Positions 34,022-43,332 of a DNA stretch of 64,000 nucleotides are shown one piece after another. The stretch comes from Pyxidicoccus parkwaysis. Lineage in GTDB: Bacteria; Myxococcota; Myxococcia; Myxococcales; Myxococcaceae. A program made the translations under genes and the position numbers. The notes beneath the pieces were generated by a model. That model was not told the DNA's origin, searched no databases, and worked only from the letters and a program-made list of their open reading frames with translations. Position 1 is the first letter of the stretch; each line of letters starts with the position of its first letter. The DNA lies in the NCBI RefSeq assembly GCF_017301735.1, contig NZ_CP071090.1, forward strand, positions 8,918,001-8,982,000. Reading direction: 5' to 3'.

Positions 34022-37000
34022 ATGCGCTTGCAGCGAATCCTGATTGTCGCGGTGGCCCTGGCCCTGGCGGGCGGCGTAATCGCCCAGGCACAGACCGACG
34101 GCGGCACGCCCCCCGCCACGGCGGACGGAGGCAGCCTCCAGAGCCTCTGCATCGACACCACCGGGCAGGACAAGCAGCCCAACTTCGCCGCGGATGCCGG
34201 CATCCCCGCGGCCATCATCGTCACCAACGACAACCCGCCCAAGCTGCGGTTGAACACCAACCTCAACCGCCTGGACCCCGAGCGCATCATCCTCCCGTTC
34301 GACCAGAACCTGGACGCGCTCATGGTGGACGACCGCGCCGGCAACGGCGCGTCCCACACGCTCGGCTGGTTCTATTACGACGAGCTCATCGACGCCGGGT
34401 ACATCGACATCCGCGACGCGGGTGACCCGAACGACGACATCCTCCTGGACAAGAACAACAACCGCGTCCCCGACTTCCACGAGGACCTCTACAACGTCTC
34501 CGCGGGCGCCAACGCGCGCCCGTACGTCGGCATCGCTCCACGCTGCCCCGGCCGCACGTTCAATCACAACCTGTGGGACGGCGGCGGCACCGTCACCCTG
34601 CGAGACCCGGACCTCCTGACGGGCCCCTGCACCGGCAACGGCACCACCAGCTACATCGCCAACAACGGCCCCAAGCGCTGGTACGCAGGCACCGGCTACC
34701 CCGCCGAGCCCGTGGGCAAGGGCGGCGTGGTGGGCCAGAAGGTCCGCGACTTCACCAGCAACCTGCTCAATAGCAACGATGACCTGCAGGGCGCCGCCAT
34801 CCCCGGCCGCGTCGACACCTACTTCAGCGACCAGGGCCTGTTCCCCCACGTCCCCAACCTGCTGGAGCCAAGGCACGAGCTGAACGGCAACCGCGGCATC
34901 GGCCACTTCGTGTTCCTGAGCACGGACGACGACGACAACAACTGCCCCGGCTCCAACACCTCCGAGTGCTTCGCGCCCCGCCAGGCCTGGAAGCGGCTGG
35001 ACGACGGCGGCACCGCCTTCGTGGGCCCCATCTGGGACACCTCTGGCAACCCCGACGGCATCCCTGACTACAAGGCGAGCGCCATCGACCCGTCCGGCCA
35101 GGTCATCGACGGCGAGGACGTGACGGCGGCCATCGGCCCCGAGGACCAGCGCGTGCAGCTCGGCAAGATGCAGGGCAACCGCGAAATCGTCTTCTTCCTC
35201 AACACCTACGTGGAGCAGATCTACGGCGGTACGGACTCGTGCCTCATCACCCGCCCCACCGCCGCCAGCGACACGCGCCAGATTCAGTGCGACTTGTGGC
35301 TGCACGGCGACATCAACACCTTCTTCTCCAAGTCGCTGCTCAACATGGACGTCCACCAGAGCACGTCCAGCCTGGTGACCACCAAGAACCTGCGCTCCGG
35401 CTGGCTGGGCCCCCTCGGCTACGCGCGGCTCGCCACCGGGACGTACGGCAACATCACGTTCCCCTCGACGCAGAACCAGAACGTGAACTCGTACAACCGC
35501 CGCGCGGCGCACACGCTGGTGGGCGCGCCCACCAACAACCCGCTGGTGTGGCTGCTCGGGTGGGAGGACCAGGTCGCGGGCGGTGACCGCACGTACGCGG
35601 ACATCGTCGTCCTCATCAACAAGCAGAACAACGGCTCGTTCCGCTCGGACGTCGTCTCCGACATCCCCATCGAAGTGGCCGACGACTTCACCATCACCGA
35701 GATCGCCTTCGACGTGGTGGACCAGCCGTACTACGCGGCGGACGGCGGCAGCATCGCCGCCAGCTGCTCGAAGACGGTGACCCTGGCGGACGGCGGCACC
35801 GGCACGCTCAAGCCGGACATCCGCTACGAGGTGGCGCTGGACTGCCAGGTTCGCGCCCCCGACGGCGGCCTCATGGTCAACCCGGAGCCCAACTGGCTGC
35901 AGGTCGACCTCGGCACCGCGCCCGCCGACGGCGGCACCCGCGACTCGGGCACGGTGGTGACGGACCTGCTGGAGCGCGGCCGCGTGGGTACGCAGCTGTG
36001 CTGGCGCGCCATCCTGGAGAGCCCGGGCGAGGCCTGCCAGCCCACCATCGCCAACGTCAACGTGTCCTACAAGGCGCAGCGCAGCGGCCAGTACGGCCGG
36101 GCCTCCGTCATCCCCATGGCCAACGTGGTCGTCTACGGCGTCCACGAGACGCCGGGCCGCAACTGGTTCGACGGTGGCGTCGACGAGGTGTCCCCGCGCG
36201 TCTACGACGGCTACGCCGACACCATCGACCGCGGCCACCTCCACATGAAGAAGCTCTACAACCCGGACACCACCAACCTGACGCCGTATGACCCGGCCGA
36301 CCCGGTGTGGGACTCCGGCAAGTGGCTGCGCGACCTGATGGACGGCCTGGAGGGCCCGAGCACCGTGACGGACCCCACCACCAAGCGCCGGCTGCTCACC
36401 CTGGACCCGGATGGGCATACGAACGACGTGAAGGACTACATGGGGGCCGGCGACAACAACAGCCCCGCCTTCCCCAACACGCTCTGCGGCTCCACGTACC
36501 GCGACGGCAGCAAGTACCTGTACGACCTGGACCAGAACGGCACGTGCAACTCGGCGGACCGCACCTTCCTGCGTGACTGGCTCTACGGCTGGGAGAACCG
36601 GGCCGCCACCCGGGTCGTGGACCGCCTGCGCACCTGGCCCATGGGCGGCATCAACATCTCCACGCCGGCCGTCGTCGGCCCCGCGGGCCTGCCGGACTGG
36701 GTGAAGCGCACCTCGAACCGCACCGAGCAGGACCAGTACGTCAACCGCTTCATGCGCAACACCACGGTGGCGGACCGCGCCACGGTGGCGTACGTGGGCA
36801 CTACGCAGGGCTACCTGCACGCGGTGAAGAGCGGCGCCTACAAGGCCGCGGACGACACATGCACCCCGCGCGCCGAGGGCCAGGGCTACTTCGCCAAGGC
36901 CGGTGGCTGCGCCGGCGCCCGCGACTACGGCGACGGCAGCGAGCTGTTCGCGTACCTGCCCTACAAGCTGCTGCCCTGGTACGTGGAGAACTACCGCCGC

Positions 37001-38440
37001 ACCAGCGGCGTGCCCGGCAACGCCACCGCCGACGCGCGGGCGAAGATGCGCGCCAGCATGGATGCCACTCCCAACGTGGCGGACGTCGACCTGGGCCAGG
37101 GCTCCGAGTACGACCCCGAGACGGGCTACGCGCCCACCGCGAACAACGCCTGGAAACTCGGTACCTCCGAGCCGGACAAGGGCGCGAAGACGGCGCTGGT
37201 CAGCGCCACCGGCCCCAACCAGAGCGTCTTCTTCGCCCTGGATGTCACCGACCCGTCGGCCGGCGCCAACTTCCCGAGGGCGATGTGGGAGTTCGACATG
37301 AAGAACGACAACTTCGGCTCGAACGGCAAGCCGTGCTCCCCCGCGAGCTCGAGCTGCGTGCCGGTGCCCAACCGCTTCACGATTGCCAGCGTCGCCGTGA
37401 AGCCAGACACCCAGGGCTCGCGGCACGCGCCGGCCATCACCCGCATGGACTTCGGCCCTGGCGGCAAGAAGTGGGTGTCCATCTTCGCCACGGACTACGT
37501 GCCGGCGTCCGGCACCGTGGGCGCCCTGTACATCATGGACATGAAGACGGGCCTGCCCGTGCAGCTGCCGGGCAACTCCGTGCAGTCGCGGCTGGCCGGC
37601 GTGGTGACGCTGGGCAAGAACGTGGCGGCGGACCTCAACCAGGGCATCGGCGGCGAGCCGGTGGCGGTGGACATCAACCAGGACGGCGTCGATGACGTCA
37701 TCTACGTCCCGTCCACGTCCGGGAAGATCTACCGCATCAACACCAACCTCACCGACACCAGCAACGTCAACAAGCTGGGCAAGGTCCTCTCCTCGTGCGT
37801 CGTCGCGGACGCGCAGACGGCGCCGGGCGTGCGCGCGGACTCCAAGAACTACCAGCGCATCTTCTCCAGCATCTCCGCGCAGGTGGTGACGGGCGCCAGC
37901 GGCAACTCGGTGCGCCTGTACTTCGGCACCGGCAACAACCCGGACATCGCCAACGAGCCGGCCGACACGGTGGTCCCGAAGCCGCACTACTACGTGATGG
38001 CCTACGACGATAAGAACCCCACGCCCGCCACGCGCCCCACGGGCGACTGCCTCGCCGACTTCGCCTGGGCCAAGGAGCTGGACGACGGCCAGGTGGTGTG
38101 GGGCGGCGTGGCGGCGACCGACTCGGGCGTGTTCACCACCACGGCGGTGGGCAAGTCCGCCAACGTCTGCGGCCTGAGCAGCAGCCAGAGCGGCAAGGCC
38201 TACGCCTTCACCTCGACGGGCACGGCCGCGGCCGGCAACGGCACGGACCTGGGCGGCCACGGCACGCACGCGCCGGTGGTGCACGACCGGCACCTCGTCT
38301 TCCTCACGGCGGACGGCAGGGTCATGTCGAAGGGCAGCGAGCCCTACGGCAGCAACGGCAACGGCGGCGCCGGCAGGAAGTCCAACATCCTCATCTGGGA
38401 CGTGCGCTCCGGCACGAAGATCCAGGAGGCGGTGCCTTGA
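34022..38440 (+). CDS. pilY1: PilY1-type pilus tip adhesin
   Basis: A 1472-residue secreted protein with a signal peptide (RILIVAVALALAGGVIAQAQ). The C-terminal third is the PilY1 beta-propeller: blocks such as VAYVGTTQGYLHAVKSG, HAPAITRMDFGPGGKKWVSI and HAPVVHDRHLVFLTADGRV. The calcium-binding loop DINQDGVDD is at residue 1217. Two additional D/N-rich loops are visible: DKNNNRVPDF near 143 and dockerin-like DLDQNGTCNSADRTFL near 835. The N-terminal 650 residues are unlike the canonical protein and vary widely in the family. It acts in pilus priming, calcium-dependent retraction control and adhesion. The stop overlaps the TTG start of pilV. Confidence 0.92.
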   Translation: MRLQRILIVAVALALAGGVIAQAQTDGGTPPATADGGSLQSLCIDTTGQDKQPNFAADAGIPAAIIVTNDNPPKLRLNTNLNRLDPERIILPFDQNLDALMVDDRAGNGASHTLGWFYYDELIDAGYIDIRDAGDPNDDILLDKNNNRVPDFHEDLYNVSAGANARPYVGIAPRCPGRTFNHNLWDGGGTVTLRDPDLLTGPCTGNGTTSYIANNGPKRWYAGTGYPAEPVGKGGVVGQKVRDFTSNLLNSNDDLQGAAIPGRVDTYFSDQGLFPHVPNLLEPRHELNGNRGIGHFVFLSTDDDDNNCPGSNTSECFAPRQAWKRLDDGGTAFVGPIWDTSGNPDGIPDYKASAIDPSGQVIDGEDVTAAIGPEDQRVQLGKMQGNREIVFFLNTYVEQIYGGTDSCLITRPTAASDTRQIQCDLWLHGDINTFFSKSLLNMDVHQSTSSLVTTKNLRSGWLGPLGYARLATGTYGNITFPSTQNQNVNSYNRRAAHTLVGAPTNNPLVWLLGWEDQVAGGDRTYADIVVLINKQNNGSFRSDVVSDIPIEVADDFTITEIAFDVVDQPYYAADGGSIAASCSKTVTLADGGTGTLKPDIRYEVALDCQVRAPDGGLMVNPEPNWLQVDLGTAPADGGTRDSGTVVTDLLERGRVGTQLCWRAILESPGEACQPTIANVNVSYKAQRSGQYGRASVIPMANVVVYGVHETPGRNWFDGGVDEVSPRVYDGYADTIDRGHLHMKKLYNPDTTNLTPYDPADPVWDSGKWLRDLMDGLEGPSTVTDPTTKRRLLTLDPDGHTNDVKDYMGAGDNNSPAFPNTLCGSTYRDGSKYLYDLDQNGTCNSADRTFLRDWLYGWENRAATRVVDRLRTWPMGGINISTPAVVGPAGLPDWVKRTSNRTEQDQYVNRFMRNTTVADRATVAYVGTTQGYLHAVKSGAYKAADDTCTPRAEGQGYFAKAGGCAGARDYGDGSELFAYLPYKLLPWYVENYRRTSGVPGNATADARAKMRASMDATPNVADVDLGQGSEYDPETGYAPTANNAWKLGTSEPDKGAKTALVSATGPNQSVFFALDVTDPSAGANFPRAMWEFDMKNDNFGSNGKPCSPASSSCVPVPNRFTIASVAVKPDTQGSRHAPAITRMDFGPGGKKWVSIFATDYVPASGTVGALYIMDMKTGLPVQLPGNSVQSRLAGVVTLGKNVAADLNQGIGGEPVAVDINQDGVDDVIYVPSTSGKIYRINTNLTDTSNVNKLGKVLSSCVVADAQTAPGVRADSKNYQRIFSSISAQVVTGASGNSVRLYFGTGNNPDIANEPADTVVPKPHYYVMAYDDKNPTPATRPTGDCLADFAWAKELDDGQVVWGGVAATDSGVFTTTAVGKSANVCGLSSSQSGKAYAFTSTGTAAAGNGTDLGGHGTHAPVVHDRHLVFLTADGRVMSKGSEPYGSNGNGGAGRKSNILIWDVRSGTKIQEAVP

Positions 38441-38964
38441 GTCGCGTTCCCTCCCGCTCCCGCCGGCACGCGCGGGGCCTCACCCTGCTGGAGACGATGG
38501 CCACGGCCGCCGTGCTCATGGTGGGCATCCTCGGGGTGCTCATCGTGCTGGTGGCGGCGTCCCGGCAGAACCGCCGCAACAACAACCAGACGCAGGCCTC
38601 GCTCATCGCCGAGCAGGAGCTGGAGCGCATCGTGTCGCTGCGCTGCAAGGGCAACGACGCGTCCCCGTGCTCCAACATCCAGGCGCTGGATGACAGCGTG
38701 CGCCGGGTGTGGTGGTCCGCCAACGGCGACATGAGCGAGGTGGCGCCCGCCCCCGGCGCGACGCCGCAGATGGAGTACACCGTGGCGGTGGACGTGGACC
38801 CGCCCTACGAGGGAGGCGAGCAGGGCGTGCCGTCCCTCACGCGGACGGAAGCCGGCATCAGCCTGCCGGCGGGCATGATTGTGAATGTGCGTGTCACGGT
38901 GAGCTGGGCGGAGCCCTCCGCCCCCCGCCGCGCCGTGGCCCTGCAGACCCGGATGTCCCGATGA
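38437..38964 (+). CDS. pilV: PilV-like minor pilin, TTG start
   Basis: A 175-residue prepilin. After a basic leader (SRSRRHARG) comes the cleavage site G-LTLLETMATAAVLMVGILGV with Glu at +5. The only in-frame start before the cleavage site is TTG at 38437, which overlaps the pilY1 stop as TTGA and has AGGAGG seven nt upstream. The rest is a small globular domain with two cysteines (RCKGNDASPC). The gene ends in an ATGA overlap with pilW. A longer frame begins inside pilY1 and is not real. Without the TTG the gene would be missed. Confidence 0.88.
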   Translation: MSRVPSRSRRHARGLTLLETMATAAVLMVGILGVLIVLVAASRQNRRNNNQTQASLIAEQELERIVSLRCKGNDASPCSNIQALDDSVRRVWWSANGDMSEVAPAPGATPQMEYTVAVDVDPPYEGGEQGVPSLTRTEAGISLPAGMIVNVRVTVSWAEPSAPRRAVALQTRMSR

Positions 38965-40154
38965 CGACGAAGAGAGCCAGGTCCGCCCCGCGGGGCTTCA
39001 CCCTCATCGAGGTGCTCATCGCCTCGGCCATCTCGCTCGTGGTCCTCGGCGTGGCCGTGGTGGTGGGTGCGCAGCTCCAGCGCCGCGGCTACATGGAAGA
39101 GCGGACGGTGGAGACGCAGAACGCGGCGCGGGCCGCCCGTGACCTGATGGCCGCGGGCGTCCAGCGCGCGGGCGCGGGCGCGGGCACCCTCCCGCTGGCG
39201 GTGGGCACCAAGGGCGCCGGCGTGGCGGACCTGCGCTACGCGGTGTGGCCCGTCAGCGACCTCGCGGCCGCTGGCGCCGGCGTGCCGGCGGGCCAGTACG
39301 CGGGGCTCACCTCGAACGGACTGGAGCTGTGGGAGACGGACCCCGGGAAGATGGTGCCGCTGGCGGTGTGCAACGGCACCGGCGCGCCATGGGTGGGCAC
39401 CAAGCTGTGCACCGGCGTGGCGCCCCCGGCTGAGTTGGACGGCCGCGTGGCCGCGCTGGTGGCGCCCGAGCCCCCGGCGCGCGCGACGGTGTGCCTGGGC
39501 GTCATCAGCAATCTCGACACGACCAAGAGCCCGCCGGGCGACAACGACTATGGCCTGACGTGGACGCCCGGCCTGCCCGGCAACCCCCTTCCCGCGGGCC
39601 ACCCTTGCGCCAGCTACCCCGCGGCCACGGCCAACACCCTCTGGGCGGCCACCGACATCTACCTCATGCCGCTCACGGCGCGCTCCTACCGGGTGAACTG
39701 GACGGGCGGCTCCCAGCCGGCCCTGGAGATGGACCCGGACGGCTTCGCGGGCAACCAGGGCTTCACCGTCGTGTCGCGGGACATCGAGCAGCTGCGCGTG
39801 CGCATGGGCGTCGTGAATCCCGAGGACGCGGGCATGCTCTACTTCCCCAACACCGCCCCGAACCGCCCGGGGCTGGACCAGTGCACGCACGCGGCCTGCG
39901 CGGGGTTCGTCACCTGGGACGCCGGCGTCGCCCTGGCGGGAGACGAGGGTCCGGGCAGCGCGCGCGACGAGCTGCTGAAGCAGGTGCGCATGGTGGAGCT
40001 GGACATCACCGCGCGCTCCCAGCGGCTGGACACCACGGCCCAGACGTCCGCGGACGGCGGCGTGGACCGCGACGGCAACCTCCAGGACGGCTACAAGCGG
40101 CGTCACACCGTCATCCGTCTGGCGCCGCGCAACTTCGGCTACTCGGGGTTCTGA
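38961..40154 (+). CDS. pilW: PilW-like minor pilin
   Basis: A 397-residue prepilin, large for a pilin but normal for PilW. The signal is APRG-FTLIEVLIASAISLVVLGV with Glu +5, followed by RNA-type NAARAARDLMAAGVQRAGAG, the PilW hallmark. The C-terminal part (QVRMVELDITARSQRL) matches PilW domains. ATG at 38961 overlaps the pilV stop. In the pilus tip it is expected to form the core of the minor pilin complex with PilV, PilX and FimU. Confidence 0.9.
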   Translation: MTTKRARSAPRGFTLIEVLIASAISLVVLGVAVVVGAQLQRRGYMEERTVETQNAARAARDLMAAGVQRAGAGAGTLPLAVGTKGAGVADLRYAVWPVSDLAAAGAGVPAGQYAGLTSNGLELWETDPGKMVPLAVCNGTGAPWVGTKLCTGVAPPAELDGRVAALVAPEPPARATVCLGVISNLDTTKSPPGDNDYGLTWTPGLPGNPLPAGHPCASYPAATANTLWAATDIYLMPLTARSYRVNWTGGSQPALEMDPDGFAGNQGFTVVSRDIEQLRVRMGVVNPEDAGMLYFPNTAPNRPGLDQCTHAACAGFVTWDAGVALAGDEGPGSARDELLKQVRMVELDITARSQRLDTTAQTSADGGVDRDGNLQDGYKRRHTVIRLAPRNFGYSGF

Positions 40155-40156
40155 AG

Positions 40157-40810
40157 ATGCGATTGCGTCGGACTCAGTCGGGCATGACGGTGCTGGAAAC
40201 CATGGTGGTGCTGGCCATCGTCAGCATCTTCGCCGCGCTCTCCGTGGCGGGCGTGCAGGCGATGATGGACCGCCAGAAGGTCAGCGGCGCGCAGCATGAG
40301 TTGATGCTGGTGGCACAGGAGGCCCGCCAGAAGGCGCGCTCCACGCTGCAGCCGGTGCGGCTGTCGTTGTTCACCGCCATGGAGAACGGCGTCAGCGTGA
40401 CGCGCCTGCGCTGGGAGGCGCTGGCCTGCCAGGACTCGTGGGGCTCGGTGTGCCCCATGTCCGCCTGCGAGAACAACGCCTGCGGGGCGAGCGGCTGCGT
40501 CTGCACGGAGCAGGGTGAGCCCGTCACCCTCCCCCGAGGCCTGGACGCCGCGCCCCTGGACGGCCTGTGCTGGCTGGGCACCCAGGACCCCGGTGGCGCC
40601 ACGCCGCCCGCCGTCGTCCGCACGGGCGGCCGCGCCTGCCTGACCACCAGCCCCCGCCCCACCGACGGGCAGCTCGTGCTCAGGCGCAACATTGGCAAGC
40701 CCGAGTCCCCCGTGTGGAAGAAGGACGCGGTGATGGTGGTGGACGGCCTCACCGGCGCCGTCCGCTCCGTGGACTGCGGCAAGACGCCCGCCGCGCCCGG
40801 CTGCACCTGA
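40157..40810 (+). CDS. fimU: FimU/GspH-like minor pilin
   Basis: A 217-residue prepilin. The signal is TQSG-MTVLETMVVLAIVSIFAALS with Glu +5, then LMLVAQEARQKARSTLQPVR, as in GspH/FimU. The globular domain has six cysteines in the middle (about residues 93-125), which could give two or three disulfides. It starts 2 bp after the pilW stop and closes the minor pilin set. FimU connects the tip complex to the major pilin in other species. Confidence 0.88.
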   Translation: MRLRRTQSGMTVLETMVVLAIVSIFAALSVAGVQAMMDRQKVSGAQHELMLVAQEARQKARSTLQPVRLSLFTAMENGVSVTRLRWEALACQDSWGSVCPMSACENNACGASGCVCTEQGEPVTLPRGLDAAPLDGLCWLGTQDPGGATPPAVVRTGGRACLTTSPRPTDGQLVLRRNIGKPESPVWKKDAVMVVDGLTGAVRSVDCGKTPAAPGCT

Positions 40811-40855
40811 GCGCCCCTCGCGCGACGCGGACTTGCCTCGCGCGCGCCAGGCGCG

Positions 40856-40884
40856 TTGACTCCCGCACAGTCACGCCGTTCCTT
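40856..40884 (+). promoter_or_regulatory. Possible promoter of the cytochrome c gene
   Basis: TTGACT (40856-40861), 17 bp and TTCCTT (40879-40884) lie in the 91-bp gap between fimU and the cytochrome gene. The -35 is good, the -10 poor. If active, the cytochrome could be expressed separately from the pilin genes. Confidence 0.35.
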
Positions 40885-40901
40885 CCGAGGAGACAGCAAC
40901 G

Positions 40902-41222
40902 ATGATGAAGCGGTTTGCCCTGGTGATGGCCCTCAGCCTGGCCTCGAGCGCCTACGCGGAGGACATCGCCGACGTCTGGAAGGCGAAGTGCAAGTCCTGC
41001 CACGGCGAGGACGGCAAGGCGCAGACGAAGATGGGCCAGAAGGAGTCCATCGACGACTTCAGCTCGCCTGCCTGGCAGAAGCACGAGTCCGACGAGGAGC
41101 TCCGCGAGGTCATCACCGAGGGCTCCTCCAGGAACAAGAAGATGAAGGCCTACAAGGACAAGCTTACCCCCGAGCAGATTGATGGCCTGGTGCGATACAT
41201 CCGCACACTGAAGGCGAAGTAG
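40902..41222 (+). CDS. Small periplasmic c-type cytochrome
   Basis: A 106-residue protein with signal peptide (FALVMALSLASSAYA) and one heme site, CKSCH at residues 30-34. M81 in the RNKKMKAYKDK segment is the likely distal ligand, so the classic His/Met set is kept. The C-terminal EQIDGLVRYIRTL helix is typical of class I cytochromes. ATG at 40902 follows GAGGAG. Directly downstream of a minor pilin/PilY1 cluster, it recalls the cytochrome c-like protein TfcP reported in M. xanthus to help PilY1 bind calcium at low calcium. The parallel is by position and from memory. An ordinary electron-transfer role is the alternative. Confidence 0.88.
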   Translation: MMKRFALVMALSLASSAYAEDIADVWKAKCKSCHGEDGKAQTKMGQKESIDDFSSPAWQKHESDEELREVITEGSSRNKKMKAYKDKLTPEQIDGLVRYIRTLKAK

Positions 41223-41280
41223 CCGGCTTGAATTTCCGGCCGGGCCCGCGCGTCATGGGGGGTGAGAATTGGAGCCGCCC

Positions 41281-41634
41281 ATGAAGAACCTCACCGTCGC
41301 CCTCGTGTTCTGCGCATCCATGGCCAGCCTCTTCGCCTCGCTGCGCGCGGACGCCCTGTCCTCCGTGCGCATCGAGCAGGGCCTGTCCCGGCCCGAGCCG
41401 CTGTCCGTGCTGCACAAGGACGGCAAGGGCGGAGGCGGCGGCAAGGGCGGTGACGGCAAGGGTGGCGGGGACGACAAGAAGGGCGGCAAGGACGACGACG
41501 AGGAGGACGAGGAGGAGTACCGCCGCGCCCGCTACTCCGGCCTGTCCCAGCGCGCCGCCCTGGAACTGGTGGACCCGGGCGGCATGGACGACGTGCTCCG
41601 CCTGAGCGCGGGCCTGCGGTTCGGCCGCCGCTAG
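41281..41634 (+). CDS. Small exported Gly/Lys/Asp-rich protein
   Basis: A 117-residue protein of unknown function. A hydrophobic N-terminus (LTVALVFCASMASLFASLRA) suggests export. The middle is a low-complexity run of GGGKGG, DDKKGGKDDD and EEDEEE. The last 35 residues (SGLSQRAALELVDPGGMDDV) look folded. ATG at 41281 is chosen over TTG at 41269. The TAG stop shares the palindromic CTAG with the stop of the convergent histidine kinase gene. It may belong to the pilus cluster by position only. Confidence 0.6.
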   Translation: MKNLTVALVFCASMASLFASLRADALSSVRIEQGLSRPEPLSVLHKDGKGGGGGKGGDGKGGGDDKKGGKDDDEEDEEEYRRARYSGLSQRAALELVDPGGMDDVLRLSAGLRFGRR

Positions 41635-43124
41635 CGGACGCCGGGAGGCGGCCGGGCCACGCGGGGCAGCGTCACCGAGAAGCAGGTGCCCGCGTCCAGC
41701 GACGACGCCACGTCCACCCAGCCGCCGTGAGCGGTGACGATTTGCGAGACGATGTAGAGGCCCAGTCCCAGCCCGTGGTGCTGGGGCTTCGGTTGCCCCG
41801 GCTCGTGTGGCGCGCGGTGGAAGGGCGCGAAGAGGCGCGGCCGCAGCGAGTCCGGAATCGGTGGCCCGCCGTTGTGCACCTCCAGCCGCTGGAAGTGTGA
41901 GTCGAAGGCGGCCAGCCGCACCCGCACCTGCGTGCCCTCCGGGCTGTGCTGCAGGGCATTGCCCACCAGGTTGGACAGCACCTGTCCCAGCCGCTCCTCG
42001 TCCCAGACGCCGCTCGATTCGCCCTGCACCTCCAGGCAGATGCCGTGCTGCGGATGGACGGGCTCCAGCTCGGAGATGATGCGGCGGCACACCTCCTCCA
42101 GCGACACCTCGCGCGGACGCAGGGGAATGCCGCCGGCCATGCGCGCGCGGGTGAAGTCCAACAACTGCCGCACCAGGCGCGCCATGCGCCCGGCGCTCCC
42201 GTCGATACGCTCCACCACGCGGCGCACGTCCGGCGTCAGCGTGTCGCGCGCGAGCAGGGCCGCGGCGGACAGGCGCACCGCGGCCAGCGGGTTGCCCAAA
42301 TCATGTCCCAGCACGCCGATGAAGCGCTCCTGGAAGCGCGCCTCCTCCTCGCGCTCCAGCTCCAGGCGGCGCCGCGCGGTGACGTCGCGGCTGATGCCGA
42401 AGAGGGCGTAGTGGGTGCCGTCGCCCCGGCACAGCACGCCCTTCGTCGTCTGCCAGATGCAGTCCGTACCGGGGCCGCCCTCGGGGTCCTCGTAGGTGGC
42501 CGTCTGTCCGGATGCGTCCACCGCGCGGTCATGCGCCAGCGTGGCGGCGGCGGCGTCCGGCCCCAGCAGCTCCACGTCGGTGCGCCCGAGGATGTCCTTC
42601 GGGTTGCGGTTGAAGGCGCGCGCGGTGGCGGGGTTGATGAGCACGTAGCGGCCGTCCAAATCCTTCACGTAGATGGCGTCGGTGGCGCTCTCGATGACGG
42701 CGTGGAGCAAATCGTGGTCCCTGCGCAGCGCCTCCTCGGCGGCCATGCGCTCGGTGAGGTCCTCCAGGAAGAGGACCACGCCGTCCTCCCACGGCGACAC
42801 GCGCGCCTGGAGCCATACGGTGCCCACCGGAGAGTGGCGCGCCAGCCGGGTGACTTCCGGTTCGCGGCGCACGGCCACCCGGACGCACACGGCGAACAGG
42901 CCGCACTCGGCCACCCACGGGGCCTCGTCCGACAGCCGCTGGCGCACCAGCGGATGGTCCTCGCGGCCGAGCCACCGCTCCGCGTAGAGGTTGGCGGAGA
43001 CGCACTCGAAGTCGAGGATGCCACCGACGGCGGAGCGAACGCTGCGCAGCACGACGACAGCCTCGGACGGAGGGATTTCAGACCCGCTTCCCGGGCGCTT
43101 GTTGCTCCCTCGGCCAGATTGCAT
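41631..43124 (-). CDS. Cytoplasmic PAS-sensor histidine kinase
   Basis: A 497-residue kinase without membrane segments. A PAS-like region (about 20-130) is followed by a clear PAS domain (about 140-265, AVIESATDAIYVKDLDGRYV and GRTDVELLGPDAAA). The HisKA dimerisation domain has the phospho-acceptor in GVLGHDLGNPLAAVRLS, and HATPase motifs are LSNLVGNALQHSPEG, HNGGPPIPDSL and GLGLGLYIV. All kinase boxes are intact. ATG at 43124 is chosen; the longer frame to 43193 adds Gly/Pro shadow. No response regulator is next to it, so it is an orphan. Its neighbours are the pilus cluster and mfd; the target is unknown. Confidence 0.88.
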   Translation of the reverse strand: MQSGRGSNKRPGSGSEIPPSEAVVVLRSVRSAVGGILDFECVSANLYAERWLGREDHPLVRQRLSDEAPWVAECGLFAVCVRVAVRREPEVTRLARHSPVGTVWLQARVSPWEDGVVLFLEDLTERMAAEEALRRDHDLLHAVIESATDAIYVKDLDGRYVLINPATARAFNRNPKDILGRTDVELLGPDAAAATLAHDRAVDASGQTATYEDPEGGPGTDCIWQTTKGVLCRGDGTHYALFGISRDVTARRRLELEREEEARFQERFIGVLGHDLGNPLAAVRLSAAALLARDTLTPDVRRVVERIDGSAGRMARLVRQLLDFTRARMAGGIPLRPREVSLEEVCRRIISELEPVHPQHGICLEVQGESSGVWDEERLGQVLSNLVGNALQHSPEGTQVRVRLAAFDSHFQRLEVHNGGPPIPDSLRPRLFAPFHRAPHEPGQPKPQHHGLGLGLYIVSQIVTAHGGWVDVASSLDAGTCFSVTLPRVARPPPGVR

Positions 43125-43332
43125 GGTGGAGCGGCACCCCCCAATGATGCCCGTTGAAGGCAAGCCTAGCCCCACCGGTGGCGGGGCGGCCAACCGGCCC
43201 CAGGGGTGGCCGAACCGTGCCGGACCGAACCTGCCGCCGGTGTACTCCCCACTGACACGACAGGCGGCGCGCTCTGTCGTTGCTTTGGCCCAGGCAGGCC
43301 CCTAATTACCCGGGGGCCCTCAGGGTCCACTC

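Noticed and set aside
33104..38293. A 1729-codon open frame antisense to pilY1
   Set aside because: It is rich in Val/His/Arg/Gly with no recognisable motif. Codon position GC bias and homology support pilY1 on the other strand. Long antisense frames are common in high-GC DNA.
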